Shown here one piece after another: positions 8,297 to 16,919 of a stretch of 38,773 nucleotides of DNA. Origin of the DNA: an uncultured Myxococcales bacterium. GTDB lineage: Bacteria; Myxococcota_A; UBA9042; DTJE01. The notes below the pieces were generated by a model. It saw nothing but the letters and a program-made list of their open reading frames with translations. It was not told the DNA's origin and did no database searches. Each line of letters opens with the position of its first letter. The first letter of the stretch is position 1. The stretch spans positions 1 to 38,773 of the forward strand of contig CAINDP010000184.1 of assembly GCA_903847405.1 (NCBI GenBank). The letters run 5' to 3'. A program made the translations under genes and the position numbers.

Positions 8297-8325
8297 TTGC
8301 GCTGCGGATCATTCTGCGGCAGCAT
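8297..8325 (+). promoter_or_regulatory. Possible promoter of the phosphoesterase lipoprotein gene
   Basis: TTGCGC (8297-8302), 17 bases, CAGCAT (8320-8325), 42 bases before the ATG. The -10 is weak. Confidence 0.25.
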
Positions 8326-8367
8326 TCCCCGTTACCCGGGGCGGGCCGGCAAGAGGGAGAAGCAGGA

Positions 8368-9771
8368 ATGTCGGAAGGAACGGGAACCCGGGACGGATCG
8401 GCGGGCGTCCTGGCGGTTCGATGGCTGGGCCTCCTGCCGGCAAGCCTCCTGGTGCTGTGCGTCGCGGCCTGCTCCTCGTCCTCGACGACCACGGACGTGC
8501 CCATCGTACCCGACGTACCCGACGTGCCCGTCGTACCCGACGTGCCCGAAGTGCCTGACGTGCCCGAAGTGCCTGACGTGACCGACGTACCCGACATCAC
8601 CGGCCCGTTCCACTGGGCCTCGGGGTGCGAGGGCACGGCAACGCGGAACGCCTGGACCAGCGCCCCTTACACAGACGCCGCGTTCTCCCGCGGGCCCCTG
8701 GTGCAGATGGCCGATCGGGACGGGGCAACGCTGGTCTGGCGGACGGCCACACCCAGCGTCGAAGAGGGCTGCGTCGACCTGGCCTGGGGCCAGGAACAGC
8801 GCACCGTGTGCGGCACCGCCGACGCCAACGGCCAGTACCAGGTGCCCGTGTACGGGCTGCCGGCCGCCACCGAAATCACCTATGCGGTCCGGGTCGGCGA
8901 CATCCACACGCCGCAACTGACCTTCCGCACACTGCCGGACCGCCCCGTTGCCATGAAATTCGCTGTGTTTGCCGACGCCCACAACAACGTCGAAAACCTG
9001 CAGAAGATGTCGCAGGTCGCCCTGAAGGAAGGCGTCGATTTCGCGATCGGCGTCGGGGACCTTACCGGCAGCGGGCAGGTCGTGGAGTTCGACCAGACCT
9101 TCCAGGGGTTCCGGGACCTGGGCACCCGGGTCAACATCTGGGCGGTGATCGGGAACCACGACGAAAAGAGCATCACGGGATACACCGACGCCTTCGTGCT
9201 GCCCGAAGGCAACGAGGACGAGGCGGCCACGGGCCTGGGCGAGGCCTGGTGGTCCCGGCGCATCGGCAACGTGTGGCTCGGCGGCGGCTACATCCGGGAC
9301 TACTACCTTTCCCCGCCCGACGTCGACTGGGGCCAGGTCGGCTGGTTCCGGCGCCAGTTCCAGACGGAGGAGTTCAAGACGGCCCAGTGGAAGCTGTTCT
9401 TCATCCACGAACCCCCGTGGGTCGCCAGCGGCGGCGGCGACTGCACGTACGACGGCGAAAGCAGCCTGCGGAACTCGCTGATCCCGATGCTGTCCGCAGC
9501 CGGGATCCAGACCTCGTTCCATGGGCACATGCACGGCATCGAGTGGGGGGACGTCGGCGGCGTCCGCACCTACGTCGTCGGGGGGCTGTGCGGCTGCGGC
9601 CTGGACACCGGTGAATGCCCGCTTCCCGAAGGCCTCCCCCAGCCGTGGAACGTGGCGTACGGCGTCGCGAACTTCGCGATCGTGGAAACCGGCTGCGAAG
9701 GCGTCACGGTCCGCCACGTGGACCTCGATGGAAAGGAACTGCACACGCACCCGATCCAGACGTCGCCCTGA
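8368..9771 (+). CDS. Lipoprotein metallophosphoesterase, purple-acid-phosphatase-like
   Basis: A 467-residue lipoprotein: signal segment, lipobox CVAAC (Cys35), then a 35-residue Asp-Val-Pro tether (about residues 43-77), a beta-sandwich of the fibronectin type kind found in purple acid phosphatases (about 95-195), and a calcineurin-like phosphoesterase domain (about 196-455). All five metal-binding motifs are visible: FADAHNN (Asp203, His205), GVGDLTG (Asp231), GNHDE (Asn263, His264), FIHEPPW (His347) and FHGHMHG (His385, 387). It should hydrolyse phosphoesters at the cell surface or in the periplasm using a two-metal centre. Start: ATG 8368 preceded by AGGGAGAAGCAGGA. Neighbours downstream are two lipoproteins with similar acidic tethers, one PstS-like, which suggests a role in phosphate acquisition. 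Confidence 0.9.
   Translation: MSEGTGTRDGSAGVLAVRWLGLLPASLLVLCVAACSSSSTTTDVPIVPDVPDVPVVPDVPEVPDVPEVPDVTDVPDITGPFHWASGCEGTATRNAWTSAPYTDAAFSRGPLVQMADRDGATLVWRTATPSVEEGCVDLAWGQEQRTVCGTADANGQYQVPVYGLPAATEITYAVRVGDIHTPQLTFRTLPDRPVAMKFAVFADAHNNVENLQKMSQVALKEGVDFAIGVGDLTGSGQVVEFDQTFQGFRDLGTRVNIWAVIGNHDEKSITGYTDAFVLPEGNEDEAATGLGEAWWSRRIGNVWLGGGYIRDYYLSPPDVDWGQVGWFRRQFQTEEFKTAQWKLFFIHEPPWVASGGGDCTYDGESSLRNSLIPMLSAAGIQTSFHGHMHGIEWGDVGGVRTYVVGGLCGCGLDTGECPLPEGLPQPWNVAYGVANFAIVETGCEGVTVRHVDLDGKELHTHPIQTSP
8494..8598 (+). repeat. In-frame minisatellite encoding the Asp-Val-Pro tether
   Basis: 105 bases built of 9-base units of the form GAC GTN CCC, including two exact 18-base tandem copies of GACGTGCCCGAAGTGCCT (8539-8556 and 8557-8574). 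All units are multiples of three, so copy changes lengthen or shorten the tether without a frameshift. Confidence 0.85.
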
Positions 9772-9845
9772 CGGGTGACGGGTTTTCTGGCGGGAGGGTC
9801 CGCCCCATCCGCCGCTTCCCCCCTTGATCGCGCCCACCGCCCACC

Positions 9846-9875
9846 TTGCTTCTTCCCCCCTCGATTCGGGATACT
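9846..9875 (+). promoter_or_regulatory. Putative promoter of the Cys-rich and PstS-like lipoprotein genes
   Basis: TTGCTT (9846-9851), 18 bases, GATACT (9870-9875), 35 bases before the ATG at 9910. Confidence 0.35.
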
Positions 9876-9909
9876 GTCGTCCGTCTCACGCTCGCCCGGG
9901 AAGGTCGGA

Positions 9910-11754
9910 ATGCTACGCGCACCGTCCGTGCTGTCGTCCGTCTGCTTTGCCTCACTGGTGGCCGGCGCCGTGGCCTGCGGCACGGGCGCCGCGAACCCCG
10001 ACGACCTCCGGCCCGACACCCACGACGCATACGACGTCGCGGACGTTACGGACACCGCGGACGCCGACCTGCCGAACCCCGACATCGACGCCCCCATCGA
10101 GCCCCGCGAACACCCGACCTGCTGCACCGCGGCGCTGTGCGCCCAACTGCAGGGGACCTGCGATGCCGAAACCTGCCGGTGCGTTCCCGCGGCCGCCTGC
10201 TGCACGACCGAACTGTGCGCCGCCGCGGGCATGGCCTGCGACGCCGGCACGTGCCGCTGCGCCCGGGTGACGTGCCAGGTGGAAGGCGCGCACTGCGACG
10301 AATCCCTGGTCCCCGGGGAGGACGGCCGCCTGGTCTGCACGGCGACCTCGGCGGGCCTGGTGTGCCTGCGGCGGGTGGAGGGCTGGACGGGCTGCGCGGG
10401 GGGCGTCTGCGGCAACTGGGGCTCGGGGTCGTGCACCTGCGGGTGGTTCGGTTGCACGCCCTGGGAGGACTTCTGCGGACCGGACCAGGACTGCGTCACC
10501 GGACCCTACCAGCCCTTGACCAGCGGGACCTGTGGCGTGGCCGGAAACGTGGGCGAAGGGGAAGTCTGCTTCAGTTCCGACGTGTGCGCCTCGGGCCTGG
10601 CCTGCCAGTCCGTCTGCGTGCGGGTGGAATGCGGGCTGGCGCCCGGCGCCCCGTCCTGTCCCGCGGGGCGGGTCTGCCGGCCGCTGGACGCCTGGGGCCT
10701 GCTGGGAACCTGCCGCGTGCCCTGCGATCCCTACGACCCCGCGGGCCCCTGCGGGCCGGGCCAGTGGTGCCGCGGCCCCTGCGCCTACCTGGAGTCCGCG
10801 CTGTTCTGTTCGGAGGCCGATGCCCCGACCTACGGCCTGCTGGGCGGATGGTGCACCCCCTACCGGGACGGCTCGATCCCCCAGGAAGGGGCGGCCTGCG
10901 ATTCGGCGCCCTGTGCGCCCGGCTTCCTTTGCGCGGGCGGCGTGTGCCTGGAGGCATGCCCCGCCGGCCTTCCGCCCGATGCTGCCGTGCGCGACCAGGC
11001 CGCCTGCGCCCCGGGCCTGGAATGCGCCCCGGTGCAGGCGAACTGGCCGATCGTCACCGCCGGGGGCGCCTGCGCGACGCCCTGCGATCCCTTCGCGGTC
11101 GACCCGAACGCCGCGTGCCCGCCGGACCGCGTATGCACGATGTCCGCCTTCGCGACGCCGTCCCTGGCCCACTGCCTGCCCCAGACCTGGCCGCTGGCCG
11201 GTCCCGGCGAGTACTGCTCGCCCCAGGGCTACGCCTGCCAGGCCGGTCATGCCTGCGTTTCCCTGGGCCCCCGCCGGGCGTACCGGTGCGAACCGGCTTG
11301 CCGGGTGGGCGCCGCCGCCGGGGATCCCGACGCCTGCCCTGCGGGACAGCGGTGCTTCCGGTTCTACGACCCGATGGCGAATGCCTGGGCGCCCTGGGGT
11401 TCCTGCGCGACGCCCTGCGAGCCGTTCGCGACCGACGACGCCTCCGGGTGCCTGCCCACCGCCGCCTGCGAACCCCGGGACCGGGATCCCGCCACGGGAC
11501 GACTGGTCGGGTTGTGCTATGACCGCGACTCGGGAACCGAGGGCCAGCCCTGCCTGTCCGCGGAACCGGGGACCCAGCAGGGATGCGCGCCGGGCCTGAC
11601 CTGCCGGCCCGAAGGCGCCGGGTTCCGGTGTCGGGTGCGGTGCGACGCGGAAGGGGCGCAAACGGGCCAGGGAAGGTGTCCGGACCAACAGACGTGCCGG
11701 CGGGCCTGGCCGCCCGCGGGCGAACCGGTGATGGCGGGCTGCGTGCCGAAATGA
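9910..11754 (+). CDS. Cys-rich lipoprotein with acidic tether
   Basis: A 614-residue lipoprotein of unknown function. The signal peptide ends LVAGAVAC (lipid-bearing Cys at about 22), followed by an Asp-rich stretch of about 40 residues (DVADVTDTADADLPNPD). Two EGF-like Cys modules follow (CCTAALCAQLQGTCDAETC and CCTTELCAAAGMACDAGTC), then a long array of disulfide-type modules with recurring CxxPCDPxxxxxxxC and CAPGxxC patterns to the C-terminus. The dense, evenly spaced cysteines imply an extracytoplasmic, disulfide-bonded surface protein. The ATG at 9910 is chosen because it places the lipobox correctly; the ribosome site (AAGGTCGGA) is modest. The next lipoprotein gene follows after 18 bases, so they form an operon. 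Proteins of this style are frequent in Myxococcota. Confidence 0.85.
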   Translation: MLRAPSVLSSVCFASLVAGAVACGTGAANPDDLRPDTHDAYDVADVTDTADADLPNPDIDAPIEPREHPTCCTAALCAQLQGTCDAETCRCVPAAACCTTELCAAAGMACDAGTCRCARVTCQVEGAHCDESLVPGEDGRLVCTATSAGLVCLRRVEGWTGCAGGVCGNWGSGSCTCGWFGCTPWEDFCGPDQDCVTGPYQPLTSGTCGVAGNVGEGEVCFSSDVCASGLACQSVCVRVECGLAPGAPSCPAGRVCRPLDAWGLLGTCRVPCDPYDPAGPCGPGQWCRGPCAYLESALFCSEADAPTYGLLGGWCTPYRDGSIPQEGAACDSAPCAPGFLCAGGVCLEACPAGLPPDAAVRDQAACAPGLECAPVQANWPIVTAGGACATPCDPFAVDPNAACPPDRVCTMSAFATPSLAHCLPQTWPLAGPGEYCSPQGYACQAGHACVSLGPRRAYRCEPACRVGAAAGDPDACPAGQRCFRFYDPMANAWAPWGSCATPCEPFATDDASGCLPTAACEPRDRDPATGRLVGLCYDRDSGTEGQPCLSAEPGTQQGCAPGLTCRPEGAGFRCRVRCDAEGAQTGQGRCPDQQTCRRAWPPAGEPVMAGCVPK

Positions 11755-11772
11755 CCCGCCGGGGAGGTGACC

Positions 11773-12861
11773 ATGAGGACGCGCGAAACGCGGATCGCGA
11801 CGGGATGCGCGCTGGTGCTGTGCCTGGCCGGCATGGCCTGCGAATCGGCGGGCGGCGGCGGGCTTGACGCGGACGTCCCGGAGGTCCCGGGCGACGTGCC
11901 GGCCGACCTCCCTGCCGACACCCCGGACGTGCCCGCCGACGTCCAGGAAGTTCCCCCGCCGCCGGTGACGCTGGAAAACTACCCCCGGGTGGACGGCAGC
12001 ACCTCCAACATCCCCCTGGCCCGGATCATCGCCTGCGAACTGCTGGGAGTGCCCTGGGAGTGGGACTACCAGCCCACGTCCCCCGATTCGAACTTCCCCG
12101 AAAAGACGGTCTTCCCGGCTCCGACCACGCCCGAGCAGGACATCCTGGCGGCCGGGATCCTGGAACGGACCGTCCACACCAAGACCCACCAGTCCTATTT
12201 GAACCTGATCGACGGCACGAAGGACCTGATCCTGGTCGCCAGCGCGCCCTCGACCGACGAACGGGCCTACGCTGTGGAAAAGGGCGTCACGCTGGTCTGG
12301 ACGACCCTGGCCCTGGACGCGCTGGTCTTCCTGGTGAACCAGGAGAACCCGGTGACCGGGCTGACCACGGCACAGATCCGGGGCGTGTTCCTGGGCGAGG
12401 TGACGAACTGGAAGGACGTGGGGGGCCTCGACCAGGCCGTCAGCCCGTACATCCGGCCCGAAAACTCGGGCAGCCAGCAGTTGATGCAGGAACTGGTGAT
12501 GAAGGAATCGACGATGCCCGCCTGGCCCGAGGATCTGGTCATCCAGGGCATGGGCGGACTGGTCGACAAGATCAAGGAGGACCCCAACGCCCTGGGATAC
12601 TCGGTGTACTTCTACGTGACCTACCAGTACTCCATCGGGGGCATGCGCACGGTGGCCGTGGACGGCGTGGCGCCTGCCGCGACGACGCTGGCCGACGGGA
12701 CCTACCCCCACGTGGCGCCGGTCTACGTCGTGACCCGGACGGACCTGGCGCCGACCCACCTGGCGGCGCAGATGCGGGACTGGCTGCTGGCGCCGGGCGG
12801 CCAGGCGGTGGTCGCGAAAAGCGGGTACGTGCCGGTGCTGCCGGGTGCGACGGCGCGGTGA
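11773..12861 (+). CDS. PstS-like phosphate/anion-binding lipoprotein (orphan)
   Basis: A 362-residue lipoprotein with a lipobox ending in C at about residue 23 (AGMAC), an Asp-Val-Pro tether of about 40 residues (DVPEVPGDVPADLPADTPDV), and a PstS-type periplasmic binding domain (about 68-362). Family features are RVDGSTSNIPLARII (the anion-binding helix start), DLILVASAPSTDE, LDALVFLVNQENPVTGLT, IRGVFLGEVTNWKDVGG, and PYIRPENSGSQQLMQELVM. PstS proteins bind phosphate for an ABC importer, but no pstC, pstA or pstB is nearby, so this may capture phosphate at the surface or sense it. Start: ATG 11773 with GGGGAGGTGA upstream; an in-frame GTG lies inside that ribosome site. Confidence 0.88.
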   Translation: MRTRETRIATGCALVLCLAGMACESAGGGGLDADVPEVPGDVPADLPADTPDVPADVQEVPPPPVTLENYPRVDGSTSNIPLARIIACELLGVPWEWDYQPTSPDSNFPEKTVFPAPTTPEQDILAAGILERTVHTKTHQSYLNLIDGTKDLILVASAPSTDERAYAVEKGVTLVWTTLALDALVFLVNQENPVTGLTTAQIRGVFLGEVTNWKDVGGLDQAVSPYIRPENSGSQQLMQELVMKESTMPAWPEDLVIQGMGGLVDKIKEDPNALGYSVYFYVTYQYSIGGMRTVAVDGVAPAATTLADGTYPHVAPVYVVTRTDLAPTHLAAQMRDWLLAPGGQAVVAKSGYVPVLPGATAR

Positions 12862-12931
12862 GTTCCAGGATCGGCGTTCCAGGACCCGCCGGAGGCGCGC
12901 CCTTCCCCGCGCCCGCTGCACCCGCGCCGAC

Positions 12932-12960
12932 TTGACGCTGCCGCGCGGCGGCCGTACATC
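12932..12960 (+). promoter_or_regulatory. Putative promoter of the AI-2E family gene
   Basis: TTGACG (12932-12937), 17 bases, TACATC (12955-12960), 28 bases before the ATG. Confidence 0.45.
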
Positions 12961-12987
12961 CATGCTCCACGCACGAGGTTTGAAGGC

Positions 12988-14067
12988 ATGGCCGATCCAG
13001 CCAGCGACCGTCCGGACCCGAACCCCGGCGCCCTGCGGTGGGGCGCGATCCTGTTCGCCCTCGCCGCCGGGCTGATGCTGTGGCCGATGTGGCCTCCCCT
13101 GGTCCTGGCGGCGTGGTTCGCGGTCCTGGCGCGTCCCCTGATGGACTGGTTCAGTCGCATCCTGCGCGGCGGTCACCGGGCGGCGGCGGCACTGACGCTG
13201 CTGCTGTTGTTGCTGGTCCTGGTGCCCATCGGGCTGTTCCTGGCGTCCCTGATTTCCGCCGCGGTCGAACTGGTCCAGACCCTGCTGAAGTCCCCGGGCG
13301 GCAAGGAGGCGCTGGAATCGATCGTTTCGGGCGGCGCCGGCGACGACGTCCAGATCGGGCTCAGCGACATCGTCCCCCTGGCGAAGCAGTATGGCGAGCG
13401 CGCCTTCGGCCTGGTCGCGACCATCGCCGGGGCCACGGCCGCGGGCATCTTCGGGATCTTCGTGTTCGTGCTGGCGGCCTATGCCTTCCTGGCGGAGGGG
13501 CCGCAGACAACCGCCTGGGTCCAGGACCACCTCCCCATCGCCCCGCGGAACTTCCGGCGATTCGCAGCCGCCTTCACCGAAACGGGCCGCGGCCTGGTGA
13601 TCGGTCTGGGGGTCACCGGCATCATCCAGGGCATGACGGCGACGGTCGCCTACCTTGCCCTGGGCATCCCGCGCGCGCTGGTCCTGGGCGTCCTGACCGC
13701 GCTGGCCTCGTTCATCCCGTCGGTGGGGACGGCGCTGGTCTGGATCCCGATCGCCGTGGGCCTGGCCCTGACCGGCCGCTGGGTCAGCGCGATCATCATG
13801 GCGGCCATCGGCGTGCTGGTCATCGGCGTGATCGACAACCTCCTGCGCCCCCTGCTTTCGCGCCATGGCAGCCTGAAACTGCCGTCCTTCGTCCTGCTGG
13901 TGTCGATGTTCGGCGGCCTGGCGACGGTCGGCGGCTGGGGGCTGCTGCTGGGCCCGCTGGTCGTGCGGCTGGCGGTGGAAGCGGTGTCCATCGAGCGCGA
14001 CGAACGCCTTGCGCGCACCGGCGCTGCCCCGGCCGAGCAGGGGCCCGACGCGTCCCCGCCCCCCTAG
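12988..14067 (+). CDS. AI-2E family transporter (PerM/YdiK type)
   Basis: A 359-residue inner-membrane protein of the AI-2E transporter family. It has two N-terminal helices (about residues 18-50), a third at 65-90, a soluble helical region (about 90-150), then the conserved C-terminal set of helices with GITGIIQGMTA-like sequence (GVTGIIQGMTATVAYLALGI), SFIPSVGTALVWIPIAV and IGVIDNLLRPLL. Family members export varied small molecules or ions; the AI-2 role is proven only for some. The ATG at 12988 is preceded by GAGG and AAGG. Its TAG stop shares the CTAG tetranucleotide with the stop of the convergent outer-membrane gene. The substrate is unknown. Confidence 0.93.
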   Translation: MADPASDRPDPNPGALRWGAILFALAAGLMLWPMWPPLVLAAWFAVLARPLMDWFSRILRGGHRAAAALTLLLLLLVLVPIGLFLASLISAAVELVQTLLKSPGGKEALESIVSGGAGDDVQIGLSDIVPLAKQYGERAFGLVATIAGATAAGIFGIFVFVLAAYAFLAEGPQTTAWVQDHLPIAPRNFRRFAAAFTETGRGLVIGLGVTGIIQGMTATVAYLALGIPRALVLGVLTALASFIPSVGTALVWIPIAVGLALTGRWVSAIIMAAIGVLVIGVIDNLLRPLLSRHGSLKLPSFVLLVSMFGGLATVGGWGLLLGPLVVRLAVEAVSIERDERLARTGAAPAEQGPDASPPP

Positions 14068-15371
14068 AACACGTGGTTCAGATCGGCGTAGATTCCGATG
14101 GGGACGCCGGTGGCGGCCGAGTCCGGGGAATAGGAAAAGTCGAAGCGGGCCAGCACCGTTTCGCCGACCTGCACCCGGATGCCGACGCCGGTGCCGAACT
14201 TGATGCCCGCGCCGTGCCCGTCCAGGACCGGGTTCGGCCGGTAGTCGGCCCAGACCCGCCCGACATCGGCCAGAACCAGGGCGCCCAGGCGGAACCGCTC
14301 GCCGAACATGTAGAACGTCCAGAACATCGACCGCAGCTCGACGTCCGCGCCGATCTTGATCTTGCCGTGGTACCGGCCCTCGGGCACGCCCCGGAAGCCG
14401 TCGCGGCCGCCCGGGTACTCGCGGTTCTCGAAGGCGGACGCCCGGGACAGTTCATAGAACGGGACGTTGCCGAACAGCAGGTCCGTGAAGACCCGCGACG
14501 CCAGCACCAGGTACTCCCCGTAGAGGGGCACGTACGAACGGCCATCCAGCGTCAGCCCGCCGAAATGCAGGTCCGTCCCCATGCCCGGCGACACCCGCAC
14601 CTGGGCCTCGCACAGGAAGCCCTTGGACGGCGTGTACTCGTGGTTCCGCGTGTCGTACGTCACGCCCGCCGCCAGTTGCAGCGCCACGTGATCCTGCAGG
14701 CCCCGCACGACGTTCCGGTCCTTCCACAGGGCGCTGTTCGTGTAGATGTCGCTGCGCTCCCACAGCACGCGGGCGCCCGTCATCACGTACAGGTGCTCCA
14801 GCAGCCGGTACCGCAGGTTGACGCGCAACAGCGGCTCGAACTGCCGGTACTGGTAGCGCTGGCGGTTGGGGGTCACCACGGGGCCCGCCGACGGGTCCTG
14901 GGACGGCCACTCGAACCGGCTGGCGTTGCCCAGGCCGAAGTACCCGGAGTTGTTCCGCTGGTTGTACTCGGCATAGATCCACAGGCGCAGCCGGCCGCCC
15001 AGCAGGCTGGGCACGTCGATGCGCAGGAAGTCCATGTGCACGGGGACATACAGGCCCCGCCCGTCCCACCATTTCAGGCTCATGGCGAACTGGGCCTGCA
15101 CGCGGTACTTGTACGGCGAATAGGCCGGGTCGAACTTCGCGACGATGGGCTGGATGCCCAGCATCAGGCCCATGTCGGTGTTTCCGCCGACGACGGGGAA
15201 CGGCGCCCACTCCAGGCGGTTGGGGTCCCGGACCGTCGTCTTCACGGGGTCGGCAACCGCGGCAGGCGGGGGCGCGACGGTCGCCGGTTCGTCCGCACGG
15301 ACCGATGGCGCGGCCACGATCAGCGCAGCCAACACCAGCAACCTGCCGAGCCGGTTCGCGGGCCCCGACAT
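14064..15371 (-). CDS. Omp85-type (BamA/TamA-like) outer-membrane barrel without POTRA domains
   Basis: A 435-residue outer-membrane protein: signal peptide with cleavage near VRADE, then a short Pro/Ala linker, then a beta-barrel of the bacterial surface antigen (D15) type. Alternating amphipathic strands, many aromatic residues, the late EYPGGRDGFRGVPEGRY element (compare the substrate-gating loop region of Omp85 proteins), LVLADVGRVWAD near the end and a terminal Phe (YADLNHVF) all fit. No POTRA repeats precede the barrel, so it may be a barrel-only member of the family, perhaps in lipid or protein insertion. Two ATGs are possible. ATG 15371 has GAGGGG seven bases upstream; ATG 15392 would lie almost at the predicted transcription start, so 15371 is preferred. 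Confidence 0.85.
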   Translation of the reverse strand: MSGPANRLGRLLVLAALIVAAPSVRADEPATVAPPPAAVADPVKTTVRDPNRLEWAPFPVVGGNTDMGLMLGIQPIVAKFDPAYSPYKYRVQAQFAMSLKWWDGRGLYVPVHMDFLRIDVPSLLGGRLRLWIYAEYNQRNNSGYFGLGNASRFEWPSQDPSAGPVVTPNRQRYQYRQFEPLLRVNLRYRLLEHLYVMTGARVLWERSDIYTNSALWKDRNVVRGLQDHVALQLAAGVTYDTRNHEYTPSKGFLCEAQVRVSPGMGTDLHFGGLTLDGRSYVPLYGEYLVLASRVFTDLLFGNVPFYELSRASAFENREYPGGRDGFRGVPEGRYHGKIKIGADVELRSMFWTFYMFGERFRLGALVLADVGRVWADYRPNPVLDGHGAGIKFGTGVGIRVQVGETVLARFDFSYSPDSAATGVPIGIYADLNHVF

Positions 15372-15402
15372 GGACGGCCCCTCGTCCCCCATGGACCGTC
15401 CT

Positions 15403-15430
15403 AGCCTATTGGCCGGCGGGGGCGTGTCAA
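15403..15430 (-). promoter_or_regulatory. Putative promoter of the Omp85-type gene
   Basis: Minus-strand TTGACA (15430-15425, perfect), 16 bases, TAGGCT (15408-15403). The predicted start of transcription is near 15395, so the upstream ATG at 15392 would have almost no leader. Confidence 0.5.
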
Positions 15431-15467
15431 GGCCATCGACATCCGGAAAGTCACTTGTCGGCGGGTG

Positions 15468-15496
15468 TTGACGAACCGGATCACGGGCGATAGCGT
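15468..15496 (+). promoter_or_regulatory. Putative promoter of the FadL-type gene
   Basis: TTGACG (15468-15473), 17 bases, TAGCGT (15491-15496), 65 bases before the ATG at 15561. It is arranged back to back with the Omp85-type promoter. Confidence 0.45.
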
Positions 15497-15560
15497 CGCG
15501 AATCGGCGGAAAGGGCTGCAACCGGGGGGGACTTGCCCGGTCCACAGAGGAGGTCGGTCG

Positions 15561-16916
15561 ATGAACCGTTTCCCGACATCCGGCATCACGGTGGGTCGCA
15601 CCGGATCGACGCGATGCGGCAGGTTCGCCGCCGGCCTCCTGGCTTGCGCATGGGTGCTGTCGCTGCCCGGGGACGTCCTGGCGGGCGGTTTCCACACGCC
15701 CGACTTCGGCACGCGCCGCAACGGGATGCTGGCGGTCATGGGCAAGCCCGACGACGTGACGGCCGTCTTCCACAACGTGGCCGGCCTGACGCTGCTGGAA
15801 GGGACCAACCTGTACCTGACTGCCCAGTACACCTACGCGGACCTGGGGTTCCGGTTCTATGACTCGAAGGGGATCCTGCGCCCGGATCACGAAATCACGC
15901 CGGTCACGTCCTGGGCCATCGTCCCCTTCCTGGGAGTGTCCTCGGACCTTGGCACGAAGCGCCTGCGCGTGGCCCTGGCCGTCTACGCTCCGAACCTCTA
16001 CGGCGCGGACCTGCCGGCCGACGAGCCCAGCCGGTACCACCTGACGAAGGGGTTCTTCTTCGCGGCGCACCTGACCGGGGCCGTGGCCTGGAAGGTCACC
16101 GACAAGTTCAGCATCGGCGCCGGGATCAGCGCGGTGTACCTGGTGATGCAGGGCACGCAGTTCATGAACCCGCTGGTGAACAACAACCCCGACCTGCGGT
16201 TCGACAGTTCGGCGAAGGTCCGGGACTGGGACATCAAGGTGGCCCTGGACGGTCGGGGCTGGACCTGGGACTGGAACGTGGGCCTTCTGTTCCGGCCGAT
16301 CCCGACGCTGGGCATCGGCATGTCGTTCACCAGCGGGGCGGACGTTTCGCTGGAGGGCCCGGTGACGATCCGGGCGTCGCGGGCGACCAGCGTGCCGATG
16401 AAGGGCCGGCAGACGACGACCTTCGCGATCCCCTTCTGCCTGCGGGCCGGCATCAACTGGGAGTTCGTGAAGGACTTCGAACTGGGGCTGGATGCGTCGT
16501 ACTGGCACTACCAGGTGAACCAGGAACAGCAGATGAAGGTGGACGCGTCGATCGCCAGCCTGGTCGGATCCGGCGGCGTCGTGCGCACGCCCAAGGAATT
16601 CACGAACTCCTGGAACGTGAGCGTCGGGCTGCTGTACCGGGTGATCCCGCAGGTGGACCTGATGATCGGCTTCCAGCGCGATGCCAGCCCGATCCCGACC
16701 CGGACGATGACGGTCGAGAACCTGAACCGCGGCCTGACCAGCGTATCGATGGGAGTCCGCTGGCGCGCGGCCCACTGGGTCACGGTCGGACTGACCTACA
16801 TGCGCACCTGGGCCGACCTGCTGGTCCTGCAGGACAGCGTGCTGAACCCGCCCACGAACGGCAAGGGGCACGGTTCGATGTCCCACGTGGCGGCCGACCT
16901 GCTGTTCCACCTGTAG
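15561..16916 (+). CDS. FadL/OmpP1/TodX-type outer-membrane transport protein
   Basis: A 451-residue outer-membrane barrel of the FadL family, which lets long-chain fatty acids or other hydrophobic compounds cross the outer membrane. The signal peptide is long (about 42 residues) and ends VLA before GGF; a mature start at a Gly-Phe is usual for the family. The N-terminal hatch contains RRNGMLAVMGKPDDVTAVFHNVAGL, equivalent to the family's NPAGL element. The barrel follows with alternating strands and ends in VAADLLFHL. Start: ATG 15561 with GAGGAGG at 15547-15553. The small DUF123 gene begins 3 bases after its stop. The ligand cannot be read from sequence. Confidence 0.9.
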   Translation: MNRFPTSGITVGRTGSTRCGRFAAGLLACAWVLSLPGDVLAGGFHTPDFGTRRNGMLAVMGKPDDVTAVFHNVAGLTLLEGTNLYLTAQYTYADLGFRFYDSKGILRPDHEITPVTSWAIVPFLGVSSDLGTKRLRVALAVYAPNLYGADLPADEPSRYHLTKGFFFAAHLTGAVAWKVTDKFSIGAGISAVYLVMQGTQFMNPLVNNNPDLRFDSSAKVRDWDIKVALDGRGWTWDWNVGLLFRPIPTLGIGMSFTSGADVSLEGPVTIRASRATSVPMKGRQTTTFAIPFCLRAGINWEFVKDFELGLDASYWHYQVNQEQQMKVDASIASLVGSGGVVRTPKEFTNSWNVSVGLLYRVIPQVDLMIGFQRDASPIPTRTMTVENLNRGLTSVSMGVRWRAAHWVTVGLTYMRTWADLLVLQDSVLNPPTNGKGHGSMSHVAADLLFHL

Positions 16917-16919
16917 GCG

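Noticed and set aside
12862-12884. Direct repeat GTTCCAGGA after the PstS-like gene
   Set aside because: Two 9-base copies 14 bases apart, with no mobile element, symmetry or promoter context; it could be chance.
9952-13866. A minus-strand open frame of about 1300 codons opposite the Cys-rich and PstS-like lipoprotein genes
   Set aside because: It has Arg/Gly-rich composition, no ribosome site or recognisable domain, and overlaps three well-supported plus-strand genes.
15371-15392. Upstream ATG (15392) as the start of the Omp85-type gene
   Set aside because: It would lie about 3 bases from the predicted transcription start, while ATG 15371 has a proper ribosome site.
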